Source: Prunella strophiata (Eukaryota; Chordata; Aves; Passeriformes; Prunellidae). Taken from it: a DNA stretch of 64,000 nucleotides. Each line of letters starts with the position of its first letter. The stretch's first letter is position 1. A program made the translations under genes and the position numbers. Location: NCBI GenBank assembly GCA_036583965.1, contig JAZBQD010000014.1, positions 47,343,126 to 47,407,125 on the forward strand, in the 5' to 3' direction. This document shows positions 22,957 to 34,640 of this stretch, in pieces. The notes below the pieces were generated by a model, which did no database searches, had not been told where the DNA came from, and saw nothing but the letters and a program-made list of their open reading frames with translations.

Positions 22957-25900
22957 TTTCTCACATATTTTTTTTTTCAGCTCATGCAGTAACTTCACAG
23001 GTTGCCCCTAGTATTAGAAAAAGTCTGTCTTGTTCTGGAGTCATTGTGCAATCTCCAAAGCAATTTGCTGGTCTTGTTAGTCTGGACTTCTAGTATCCAC
23101 CTGAAAGCAAGTGCAAACAGTTTTCTAGGTTTTTAAGCTTCCCCTATGGAATCCAGCAGCAATAAACCGCTGCTCTCAGATGAAGTAAAGTGACCATGAA
23201 CTCTAGGCAGAGCAACTACCTTAATTGTAAAGAAGATACAGTCTCTGCCACCTCAGAAAACTTACAACATACAAATCTTTATAATTCTGAGGTTAAGCCA
23301 GCTTTTCTCTCTGTACAGAGTTTCTGACTGCATCTGTATTTTGTTCATTCATTCCCTTCCATTGAATACTACCATGATATGTAGCAGCATCATGATAATT
23401 GTTTTGATCACAGGATGGTGAAAAATATTTGAACATAATGATGATTAAAGGGAAGAGCAGAAAGAGTTCTCAGGGAAGAGCATTAGCAAAAGTACAAACT
23501 AGACAAACACTGTGCAGCTCCAGATTCTCAGCAAGGTTTCATTGATAGATTGTCATGGTAAATGCCTGTTCTTCCCCTTTGAACATACAGGTGTGTAACA
23601 GATGCAAAAGACCAGACTTTGTTTTAAATTCAATTTGTACATGTGCAACGTATTCCGTCCCAAAAGTACAAGACAGAAAAAGATGCCCAGAAGACTGAAG
23701 CTGTGAGATTTTATTACATCTCTCTCTATCTCTTTTCCACTATTCCATTCAGAATAGAAATTCAGGATTAGTCATTGAAAACTTATTTCAAGGACTGACA
23801 AACACATATTTATGTCTGTGTGTTTAATATTATTTGATTTTTTTCTTTTTTTTCAGCATAAAGGTAATTGTCTTCTCCTTTGGAAAAATGTGATAGTCAT
23901 TCCCTGATTGGTAGGAAGATGACATATGCAGTGAACAGCTCTTTCACAGTATGAAAATCAGTATTATTTTCTTACATTGGCCAGACAGTGTTTTTCATGT
24001 GGACACCTTTTATACTGACCTATTATGCATCTAGACAGGACTTTTATAGCTGCATTAAGAAAACCTGCATTTAAATGCACAGTCTTTCAGTGTGAAATGT
24101 GTTTTTTTGGTTTTTTTTTTTTTTTAGTCTTTATTCACACTAGCCTTTTTACGTAATTTGATATAATTTGAAATGACTAACAATGACTGATAATTGTAGG
24201 GGTAAAATGTACCCTTAAAGAAAAGAACTTTGATAGGTGAAGGGTAGAATCCTATATCCAGCTGTGTTGTCCAAATTGATATTAGTTTAATAACGTGTAA
24301 ACTGTGCTAGAAAAATGTAATTGTCCTGCATTACAAGGGTACTCCTTTAACTGCACAGTTTATTCAAATGTATAATCTAAATAATTGAGTACCTATGCAT
24401 ACAATAGAACATTGCTTCATATGCAAACACTATTAAATAGACAGTTATATCCAAACAGATGGATAAGAAAGATGCCTGAATATAATTGGTTTGCTTTTGA
24501 TTATTTCACAGATACAAATTTACTTAAAAAATAAGTCTAGACAAGGTAGGGTTTGTTGTCAGACAAAATTCAGTGTGGGAAAGTGAAGCTGAGGGATTTA
24601 TAAGGCACTTAGGGGGACTGTTTTTTAATCTACTTCTCACCTTGCTGTTTAATAAGGGTAATATGAGAAAAGAAGCAGAGAAGCAGACATATATCTGACC
24701 CACTATTTATTGCTTTGAATGGGGATACAAAAAATGTTATCAGTCTTTATCATAAAGTTATGCCGTATAAGTGTGCATGTGGATATAAACATCTACAAGA
24801 GTGCAGACTGCATCATAAGAATTTTTAAAAAGTGATTAAAGATCAACAAAAGATTGGAAAATAGTAATAGGGCAGCCATAGTTTCAAAAGCTCTTGGTAC
24901 CTTGAAAAACATTTGAAAGCCTCAGAGTCCGCAATTGGTATTAGGTGCAATTGTGGCATTTCTTTGGAAACTAGCAGAAAAACCCTATTGAAGTCAGCAG
25001 TGCTGTGTGTGAGCACATGAGAAAGTCTATGCTACAAGTAGAATTCAAATGGTATCAGAATCTGCAGCTAGATATGGACCTCTTGACATCCATCTCTGGA
25101 GACTGTGACTGTACAATTTCATGGACCACACTAAATTCTGGTCAGGTCTACTTTACTGTTTCTTAGACAAAGCCTTAGGAGAAGACTTAGACCAGTCAAA
25201 TAAGAGCTACATTTAAGAGACCATAGTGAAATTTCTGCCCTACAATATTTTACTGTTTCAGAGTTATGCTGTGTATTATACCTGTGGAGTTACATACATA
25301 CATATGTGTATCTATATGTAAAATATATAGATGTGTATATTAGGAAAAGATACCATGCATAAACTCAACAGTTCCCTAACAGACAAGGGAAAATAAAGAG
25401 CTTTTGCTTAAGACTAATCTGAGACACTTTATTGGTGTCAGATGAGGTTGACTATTAATCCCCAAATGATTGGCCACTGTATCTAGAAGTCATCTTGAGA
25501 CAGAATTTAGACTGCCTTCACTGGTGCCTAATTTACCCATTACTAATGTAATGTTTTAGTTCAAGTGAGAATGAGCAATTCAGACTACTTCGCGTGTAGG
25601 GCTATTATACTCTTGTTCCCTAAAGTGAAGGAAGGGAAGTAATACCAATGCCTAATTTAGGCACCTATGCTATGTGATTTGAATACAGCCTTTAATCACT
25701 TACCAATAATTTGCATGTATTGCCATTGTGGTCAAACATCCAGATGATATTCTGTTAATAATTCCTTTTGTATCTTATATTGGTTATAATAAAATTAAGT
25801 CAAAAATAGCCTGTCTCAGTAAATATTTTGCAATTTGTCATTCCTTTTTTCCCCCCACCTTTATCTCCTTTCTATTTAATTAAGAAAAGCTCTAGGTTTG

Positions 25901-28900
25901 GGGTTTTTTCCAAAAATCCCCAACCCTTTTTCTAGAGAAAGAAAGAAAGAAAGCAAATGGAAATAAAGTATTTCCACAGAATGCTGCCAACTTTGTAATA
26001 AGATTTTGTAGCTTTCCAGAGAGCTACTTGCAGTTCTAATAATAATTTTCTTTAAGTGTTCCGCTTTAGAAAATGTCTTCTTTGTTACTGAAGTTTCCAT
26101 ATGTACATATGGACTTTTTTTTTTTTTAAATATTCCTGGGATTTTATTACCATTAATCATTTCTGAGGGTGTATATAATTTATCTCACAAACCATCAGAA
26201 TTCCCACAGGGTAAATTACTCTAGAGGTCTCTGTGCCCTCATACTGTATCAAATTGACCTGCTTCTTGTTTGCCATTTTTGTGTACTACATTGCTTATTT
26301 AACAAGAAACAGAATGATTGTGATTCTGAGAAGGTCCTTTGATAGTAGTTTTGACACTCTGCCTGAATAATGACCCTCATTATGGAGCCCATGACAGGCT
26401 CTGAAAGTACTGATTTATGAATACATCATAGGTTCAGCATTAGAGCTCCCCCTACTCACTCCCAATATAGGAGTAGATATAGATACAGTCTTCAAAAAGG
26501 GTGAAGATGAGATAATTGCATGATTATGAACATTCAAGTAATCACTTTTTCTGATTTAACAAAGCACTGTCAGTTAATTTCGATTGTCTCACAAGTTATT
26601 AGAAGCCTTTAACAAAATTTTGTTAGGAAAATCTATTTCTTGTAGAGTTGCCAGCCATATCTTAAAGGACAGTAAGGCAGAAGTTACACAGTCCTTTTTT
26701 TGCTAAGAAATGCTTTTCCATAGCAAACACTCATTAACTGTTGATATGATAATAGACTGTTAGAAGTAAGCTTAGCTAAGAGCTAGAAGTCTGTGTCCTA
26801 GCTAAAACAAATTATAAGACACTTTGTAAACACATTTTTGTGAGGATTCTTGTTGATTTATTGTTTCCTCCACAGCAGTTATTTAAATAAATGTAGCTAA
26901 TTTAGATCGTTTGCTGCACTGTGTAATTTTGTTCTTTGTGTGATGGGGTTATATGTAAAAGCCTGAAGGAATCACATCCCCATTAATCTTTTTACAAGTG
27001 CAATAAATAAATAAAGAGACATGCTTTAATTTTGCTAGTTAGGAGATTTTAAAAGGCAGTGGTAGCACCTGATTTCTTCCTGTTCTTGCTGCTCTCCATG
27101 TCCTTCTCTTGAAGACATAGTAAGTATTGTTATTTAATGAGGTAAGAAAATTGTTCGTGGTAAGAAAGTATGTACATGGACTATTAAATACACCCATGAA
27201 GACAGAGTATTTGAAGACACACCTTAGACGTGTTTTTTTCTTCCCTAAATGCTCATTATGGAATGTGTTTGCTCCCACCTACCCTGGAACATGGTAGAGT
27301 TTCCTGCTCAGAGACTTGACAGCTGATGTCATGCTGAGAGTTCCCATGCTTGCACAGGACAGAAGTGTGCCAGTGGAAAGAGCTTCGACAAGGCTGAGTA
27401 AGTCTTTGCCACCTCAGCTGTAGAGTTGGGTATCAACAATCCAGGCAGAATCAGAGAGAGGTCCACCCTGGGAAGAAGGGGTGGAAGCAGTGCAGCATGG
27501 ATGAGGCACGTGGCATGTGGCAGATTGGCTGGCAAAGGGAGGAGACCACTCCTCTGTAACCTCAAATCCTGCCTGGGAGTAGCACCTGTTCATTTGTATA
27601 TAGGGATGTTGAACCAGAGCTGGAGGAGAGGAAGTGACTAATGGGAGTGTGCTGCATTGAAAATGCAGGGCACACTAAGACAGCTGCACTAACATCCTGA
27701 ATTAACCCTTAAAATGTAAAGACTTTTGTTAGTGGTTGATGATGTTTGGATGCATGCAAACACACATGCAGGTACAGGGGCTGACAGGCTTGTATGCCCA
27801 AACCAGAAACAGATGAGGCTGCCTTCAGCTTTGTGTTTTCTAAAAGTGCCAAAAATTGGTTGGATCTGACAATCAATCCACTGGAATAAGCAACAATGTA
27901 AAAGCAGCACATTATGTCATGAAACTGGGTCATCTGTGTTAACAGCAGTGTCATTGCCATCTGTATGTAGAACACCTGATAAGCCCACAGTAATCTCCTA
28001 ATGTGTTTTATTCTTTGTTCACTCTGTCATTTCTATTCACGAGAAATTCTGGAAAAGGATATTTTCTTGGAAGGTATTTCTATAGTTAATTGCTTGCTAA
28101 ATAAAATTCAATTATGATGCTCATCTGTGTCATTTATTATGTTTCATCATTATTTGGAAAACTGTAATCAACAACATCTAAGAGGTTTTTTGTTGACTGT
28201 CCATTTCAAAGCCATCAAATTCACAATTAATTTTTGTAAATTTAGTTTGTTTTAAGACAGTGACTTAATATACTGCTACTTAGTTAGCCTTGTTCAAAAA
28301 TTCTACTGATCAAATATATCAAAATCTGTGTGTGCTTCAAAAGTAGTTCTGGTAAAATATTTTTTTAGAAAACTTTGAATATCCTTTTCAAAGGTGGCAA
28401 AGATAATTCTTGACTTTGTGGCTCCCCTACTTGGTAAAGCTCGTACCAGAGTATTGTAGTTCTGTAAAAGTATTTCAGAGCATAACAAAACCTTCTAGAC
28501 TTTAATAACTATACATGACTGATCTGTCCTCTCTGGCAAGGTTAACTGTTTCTTCCAAGGAGTTAAGTGGCATATAAACTATTGTTCACACCATTTGTGC
28601 TAACAGCCTAGCATGACCTCAAATACTGTAGTGGTCATACAAGGTATCCTGTACAATACATTTATCAACAAAGGTAAAAGGACCACAGGGGCAGTGCTGA
28701 CTTTAAGTGTATTAGGGATCTATAAGGATAAATGCCTAACCTCACTTCACAGCAAAAAGTAATTACTGAACTATTGTTTCTATAGTGTTAATATTTTTTC
28801 ATGGTTCTTAAGAAATATAAGCTATTTAGTTCTTAGGTTGACATCTGTACTGCATTATATTTTACACAATGCATCGAGACTAAAGGGTAGAGCAATCATA

Positions 28901-29640
28901 TAACTGAGATCATTGTACTTTTACAAGAAATCATCAACAGAAATAAAGCATGGAAAAGGGAACAGATTGAATTCAGTAGTTATTTTTTTTAATAGATTTA
29001 AATGATCTAATTAACAATAGCCTGAACAGCAGAATTTTAGGTTTTTATTTTAAAATTGCATGCCCCATTTACAGTGTGTATAATCTTGCATACTGATTCA
29101 CACTTAATTTTTTTACATCCATTAGCTCTTGGGTGCAATAGACTCCCAGTCCTTGGACTCCCACCCACTTCATAAGTGATTGCCCTACCTGAAAATAAGG
29201 TAAAATCCACTCAAGTAAAGAGTCACCACCCTTGTACTTTTAAAGATAATTGAATTCAGGACAGGAAGAAACAAATTTATCATTTATCAAAATTCTTCAT
29301 TTGTAAATAACATTCTGGAAGACCATTCTGGAAGATTGCCTAGGGAGAGCCCTCATATAGACATTTATGATTTGCAGGATATTTGAAAACAGCAATTATT
29401 CTCATAGTCTTTAATAATCAATAATTATCAGAACAATCAGGTGACAATCTCTGTCACCTGGCAGAGCTTTTTACAAAGGATCATAACCCCACATTCCTTA
29501 CTTCAGGAAAATGTCCTCAAAGCAGATTAAAAAATTATAATAAAAATTTTAGAAGGAAACTAGCTAATAGAAGCTGGAGTCAAATTATTCTCTTTTAAGT
29601 ATGTGGGAAATCAAAGCAAATATTAATATATGAACATGTT
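22957..29640. other. AT-rich gene desert
   Basis: No gene or long repeat is visible. An acceptor-like T/C-rich tract ending in CAG occurs at about 23840-23858 without a convincing exon after it. Slightly GC-richer sequence at 27290-27640 holds short unrelated frames on both strands. A TTTGGGGTTTTTTCC motif sits at 25897-25912. Confidence 0.65.
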
Positions 29641-30081
29641 GGACTGGGTCCTAAGGATGGCTACAAAGATGTTCAGAGGACATGGAGTGCCTCTCCTATC
29701 AAAACAGGCTGAGAGATTTGGGGTTGTTCAGCCTGGAGAAGAGAAGGCTCCATGGAGACCTTAGAGCAGCATTCCAGCACCTAAGGGGGTCTCCAAGAGA
29801 GCTGGAGAGGGACTTTTTACAAGGGCATGTGATGACAGGACAAGGGGGAAGGCTTTAGAGGGTAGATTAGATATTGGGAAGAAGTTCCTCACTGTGAGGG
29901 TGGTGAGATACTGGAGCTGGTTATCCAGGGAGGCTGTGGCTGTCCCATTCCTGGCAGTGTTCAAGGCCAGGTTGGATGGGACTCTGAGCAACCTGGTCCA
30001 GGGAAAGGTATCCCTGTCTTTGGTAGATGGGGTTGGAAATAGCTGATCTTTAAGATCCCTTCCAACCCAAACCATTCTATG
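29641..30081 (+). mobile_element. CR1 LINE, 5'-truncated, 3' end
   Basis: The text follows the avian CR1 3' region closely. Recognised blocks are GGTTGTTCAGCCTGGAGAAG (about 29723-29742), GGAGAGGGACTTTTTACAAG (29803-29822), GAAGTTCCTCACTGTGAGGG (29880-29899), GGATGGGACTCTGAGCAACC (29973-29992), and the terminal CCCTTCCAACCCAAACCATT followed by CTATG. CR1 elements end in short ATTCTATG-type repeats rather than poly(A), and this one ends at about 30081. Only the distal reverse-transcriptase/3' UTR end is present, as is usual for 5'-truncated copies, so it encodes no functional protein. Confidence 0.95.
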
Positions 30082-33000
30082 TATAATATTAGTTCTATTA
30101 ATAATGGCTAAGAAAAATAGTCAAGGCTTTTGGTGATTCAGTTTTCAGGAGGGGTTAATACTACATGATATTAACAGGTTTGAGAAGCTCCAAACAAATA
30201 ATGTTAGGATGAATGAACATGAATCCCCAAAGGGAATTTCCTGTCTCAACAGCAGTTGGTTTGTGCACTGAAAGTCATACATAGAATTTTCTGTTCTTTG
30301 CAATGTTTTATCCATTGCAATGCTACCGTGATGTTTTTTGCAATTCAACTAAATAATCTGATCCTGTGCATCTCTAAAAATACCTCAGGATTTCTATGGA
30401 ATCATTTTTTCAAAACCAAAATTTTATTTATTGCTTTTTATTATACAACTTGTTAATTTCACAAAGTTCCTCTCTTACTACTACTATATCACATATAAAT
30501 AGATATTCTGATATGTTCTTGCTTACATACAGACATATATATATATATCTACAGACACACACAACGTTTATTCCAGGTACCCATTTCCTTTTTCAACTGT
30601 GTAAGACAGATATTTTCTCTCTCTGCACACAGAATCCCCTCTGTCTTCTCCCAGGACCTCGTAACTTGTGCCAACTGTCCCCTCTTTGGAATGGACACAG
30701 TGGGAGAATATCTACTTTCCTTTAAAAAAAGGAAAAAAAAATACTGCTACATATTTTGTGTTGTTTTTTTTCATGCCAATAAGAATATTTTGGTTTTTTA
30801 TCACATGTACATCAGAGCATTGACATCTGCCCTCAGGGTGAGGTGTCCTTTTACTCCACTTAAGACTATATCAAACATTTCAAATTATTGCCAGTTTCTC
30901 CCACTTAAGTAGGAACTTTTTATATGTTTCCTATCTAACTGACATAATGACAATATGATGGCCAGAGTTTTAGCCAGACTTCTGATTTTTGAGTCCACCA
31001 CCACAGTGCCATAACATGGTTCATTAGGACATCGAACATCTGGAGGGCAACAGTCATTGTTTGCTCTGTTCTTTATGGTCTTTATGTGCTACTATGAGAA
31101 GGACATTGATTTAAACTGTCAGAAGGAAAGAGACCCACACTGGGTTTCTGCTATTTTCCCATAGTCAATCTGGCATTTCTTTATTTTTTCTTTTTTTTCT
31201 CTCCTATTACTTCTTCCCTTTAAGGAAAAGGGGAAATAAATGAAATGTGTTCTGCATTACATAGTGAAAACAATATTGTTCAGTATTAAAATATATTTAG
31301 TTTGAGGGAGATGCTTACAAGAAGAACTTTCTTATAACATGAATTTACTCAACTGTGTGCAATGATTTTTTACTAGTGGCCCACAAAACTCAGACAGCCA
31401 TAGGCAAGGCAAAAAAAAAAAAAAATCATGGTGTATGATGAAGGTTGATAGTATCCAATATCCCTCTTAATTTGAAAGAAAACAGACTATAAAAATACTC
31501 ATATGTGGCTGATCAAAGGTCCTCTACATTATTAATTATCAAAAGACACTGCTACAACTAACGAATGTATTAAAAAACTAAAGAGAAAATCTTTATGAGT
31601 TAAAATGTAGTCCTTCTCTTGGGACTACATTATTCAGCCTTTTTTTAGGGCATAGCACAAGCTATTCTCTATTCTTCTATGAATTCAAAAGCAGTTGAAA
31701 CTGGACATTCAATGGCATTGTGAGTTCAACACTTCAATTGCTCATATAAGGTTCTGTCTTTCTTTTGTCTGTCCCAACATTTGAGGTACACCTTGCTGCC
31801 ATGCAGAAGAGTACCATCTTTTGATACATGTGTACTAAACTCTGGAATATATTTGCTCAGCATTACAGTTAGTTCCTTAGAATTTCTCCTATTCAACCTC
31901 TGCCTTGACCTTTTCATTGCCTTTTGTGCTAATTTTGCTGTTGGCTGCTATTGAGTCAGACTTTTTTTTTTCTTCATAGATGCCATTGATGGCATCCTAC
32001 AGAGAGCACAATTAAAAAGCCTCTAAACTTTCAGATACTAAACTTTCTAAATTTTCCCAATATGCCTCTGAACCCTAATAAACATCTGCTGAACAAAACT
32101 GACAGCACTCATTAAATAGGTAGGGAAATTATTTTAAGAATTTTTCTTTTCATCCACCAAACAACATAAATATCTTCAAAATATTCTTTAGAAACAGATT
32201 ACACAATACTGTTTTTATCATTTATTCTCTACATAAATTTTATTCATATACGCATTATTGTTATTGACAGCAATTTTAAAGCCCTTTAAAAAAAGAAATT
32301 AAACAGTGAATCAATAAAAAATTAGCTATTTACTGTAGATTATTACTTTATCAGTCTCATAATTACAATAATGGTAGCTGATGGAAATTCTATTTATGTG
32401 AATCATTTTATACTTGTTATTTATTATTATTAATGTTACCATTATTATCTTCTTACCCTTCAGTTCACAAGATGTATCTTCTCAGTGAATTTTAATTTCA
32501 ATATCTTGCTATTATACTGTACATAATCCTATCAAAGACTGTCCTTCATGCAACATTTTCAGTGATATATTATCACAGAGACCATTAATGAATGAGCTTC
32601 ATATCTTACTAATACTGTTTTAGATACTATTTTTATTAATTTTCTAAGCTGTAATTCTTCATACAGTACCTATGTCTGTCTTCCATTAAAGTTGTGTTTT
32701 TGATTTTAACATGAGGATTTCAAAGGGAGGCATTAACTTTGTCTTTAAAAATACATTTCATTTCATAGATTCTAAATGATGATATTATAACATCTGTGCT
32801 TTTTTCTTTCAGATGTTTTTACAAATTTATTTTCATATTTTTACCTAGTTTTATTTTTTAACAGATTCCTGTTAATAATAAAATATTTTTTTACAAATGT
32901 TTCTTACAGCATGCCATATGGATGGAAAAAATATAACTGAAGAAATTACAGTTTTTCTTCTGAGTTGTGAATTATTATAATGAAAGGAAGATAAATATTT

Positions 33001-34137
33001 ATCAGTTTCTAAGCATATGTTACAAGTGATGAAAATAACACTACATATTGTAAGTTTCTATTAACTAATTTTTCAAATAAATGCCATCTTTATTTATAAG
33101 GGATGCTATTATGATCAATTTGCTCATTTTCCTGTTTTTTTTTTTTTTCTTTGTTCTTATGGTTTGATGCTCAGATTACTGGAAGAAATGCCATTACACA
33201 TCCGTATATGATATTCACCTCTTCAAATATTTTAAACATGATGACTTCAGTTCACTGCACTGTCGAAGATGAAAAATAACTTTGGTTTAGAATATTAATT
33301 TAAGGGCACAATATCCTTATTGGCATTTTGAGACCTGATTTCACTCATTTCATACTGTTGCTCAATCTTTTTTGCATATGTTAAAGCATTGTGATGGTAT
33401 AGGATCGGTGGCCAATATTAGAAGGTACTTTAAAGCTTCAGGATGGATAGAAAATGTAAATAAGTCTTACAGACTTTCTGAAGATTATTAAATATACATG
33501 TACTTTGCAGTTTAGATTAATAGCTGAGGAAGGATGCATCATTACAGTAACATAAACTTATGATATATTTAGCAAACAGGGTGCCATCGTGCATAAACAA
33601 AACATAGCCCTGTGACTATTTTGTAAATACATACATCATAAATCATTGTACAAAACATATTATATTTGCCTAGTTTTTAAGTGAATCACACTACAATAAA
33701 ATTCAAAATCTATGAAGAAAAAGTAACTTGCTTGTGTGGAATACTGCAGACAGTCGTATAAAACTTCATTTGTATAGCAATGTGTAAATGTGAAAAATCT
33801 AGAAATATACATTAAAAATTGTGTACCACTTATTTTAGCAAAGCTTTTTCCTGTGAAAAAGTATATGAATACACATGAACATGAACAATTCTTTGCCTGT
33901 AACAGCAAACTCATAGTTATGTGAGATCCATTTTTTTAAACATTTGACTTTTTCCAATGGCACTTCTACATCCTTTAAGGTTTAAATGTTTCTATTGATT
34001 TTTATGTCTGGATTTATTGTGCACATATAAGCATCAGAGTAGAGCAGTTTGTCTGATATCTTAGGCAAAAGCGATGTGATGTACAAAAGCCAGAGGATTT
34101 TACTTCAGCTAACATATAAAAAAGAAGGTGTACACTG
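30082..34137. other. Very AT-rich non-coding DNA
   Basis: No supported gene. 32000-33200 is especially AT-rich. A TA run occurs at about 30536-30549, an A run at 31410-31424 and a T run with one C at 33136-33150. It could include matrix-attachment-like sequence, but that rests on composition only. Confidence 0.6.
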
Positions 34138-34240
34138 ATGGACCAGTTCATCATGGTGCTTGAGCACATGCCTAAATGTAGGCATGAACTGAAATGCGCT
34201 TAAAGCACATCAAGTGCTTGAGTCCTGGATGAACCAAGGC
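34138..34240. mobile_element. MITE-like ancient repeat fragment
   Basis: The ends are imperfect inverted repeats: the left CCAGTTCATCATGGTGCTTG can pair partly with the right CAAGTGCTTGAGTCCTGGAT. Inside is an exact stem, CATGCCTA/TAGGCATG, with a 4-base loop (34167-34186). The TTAAGCACATG-like vocabulary resembles an old amniote non-autonomous DNA-transposon family I recall from reptile and bird genomes; I do not assign a name. The palindromes are visible, the family assignment is inference. Confidence 0.45.
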
Positions 34241-34511
34241 TTTAATTCAGTTTATATTATTTTGGAATCCATTTTTTTATGTACTTAGTTTTCAGTATTT
34301 ACCATTTGGTTAGGCATTCCTAATGGATTTCTCCTCCTCACAGCACACATAGCTCTACCCTTTGTGCTTAAGTATGACTAATTTAGCTGAGGCTTGTAAT
34401 GCTGATAAGATACAGGCATTGCATCTTTATTAAGATAGTGACTTGGCAAAGCATTTAAATGTGTGTTTTACTTCAGGAAACTGTAGAAAATCAACTCTAT
34501 AGAAGTTAACA

Positions 34512-34640
34512 TGGGTTAACATTCTTAAAGTTAAGCACACGCTTACATGTTTTGCTGGAGTGGGGCCAAGGGTACCAGTTCAGCAAAACATTTAAGTGCA
34601 TGCTTACATCCCTTTGATGTTAATGGGATTTAAGCTTGAA
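34512..34640. mobile_element. Two abutting MITE-like fragments
   Basis: Two pieces related to 34138-34240. The first contains TTAAAGTTAAGCACACGCTT and ends in TTTTGCTGGAGTGGGGCC. The second starts at CCAGTTCAGCAAAACATTTA and runs through GTGCATGCTTACATCCC to GTTAATGGGATTTAAGC. The end of one next to the start of the other suggests nested or tandem insertion of the same old family, heavily mutated. Confidence 0.45.

Noticed and set aside
13446..22962. CRISPR-like or telomere-like arrays
   Set aside because: Units are contiguous 4-12-mers without unique spacers, and no TTAGGG array is present; the genome is eukaryotic.
21286..23011. Open frames of 525-570 codons (GGRE, PPSL, KKER repeats)
   Set aside because: Translations of the compound simple repeat, open in several frames on both strands.
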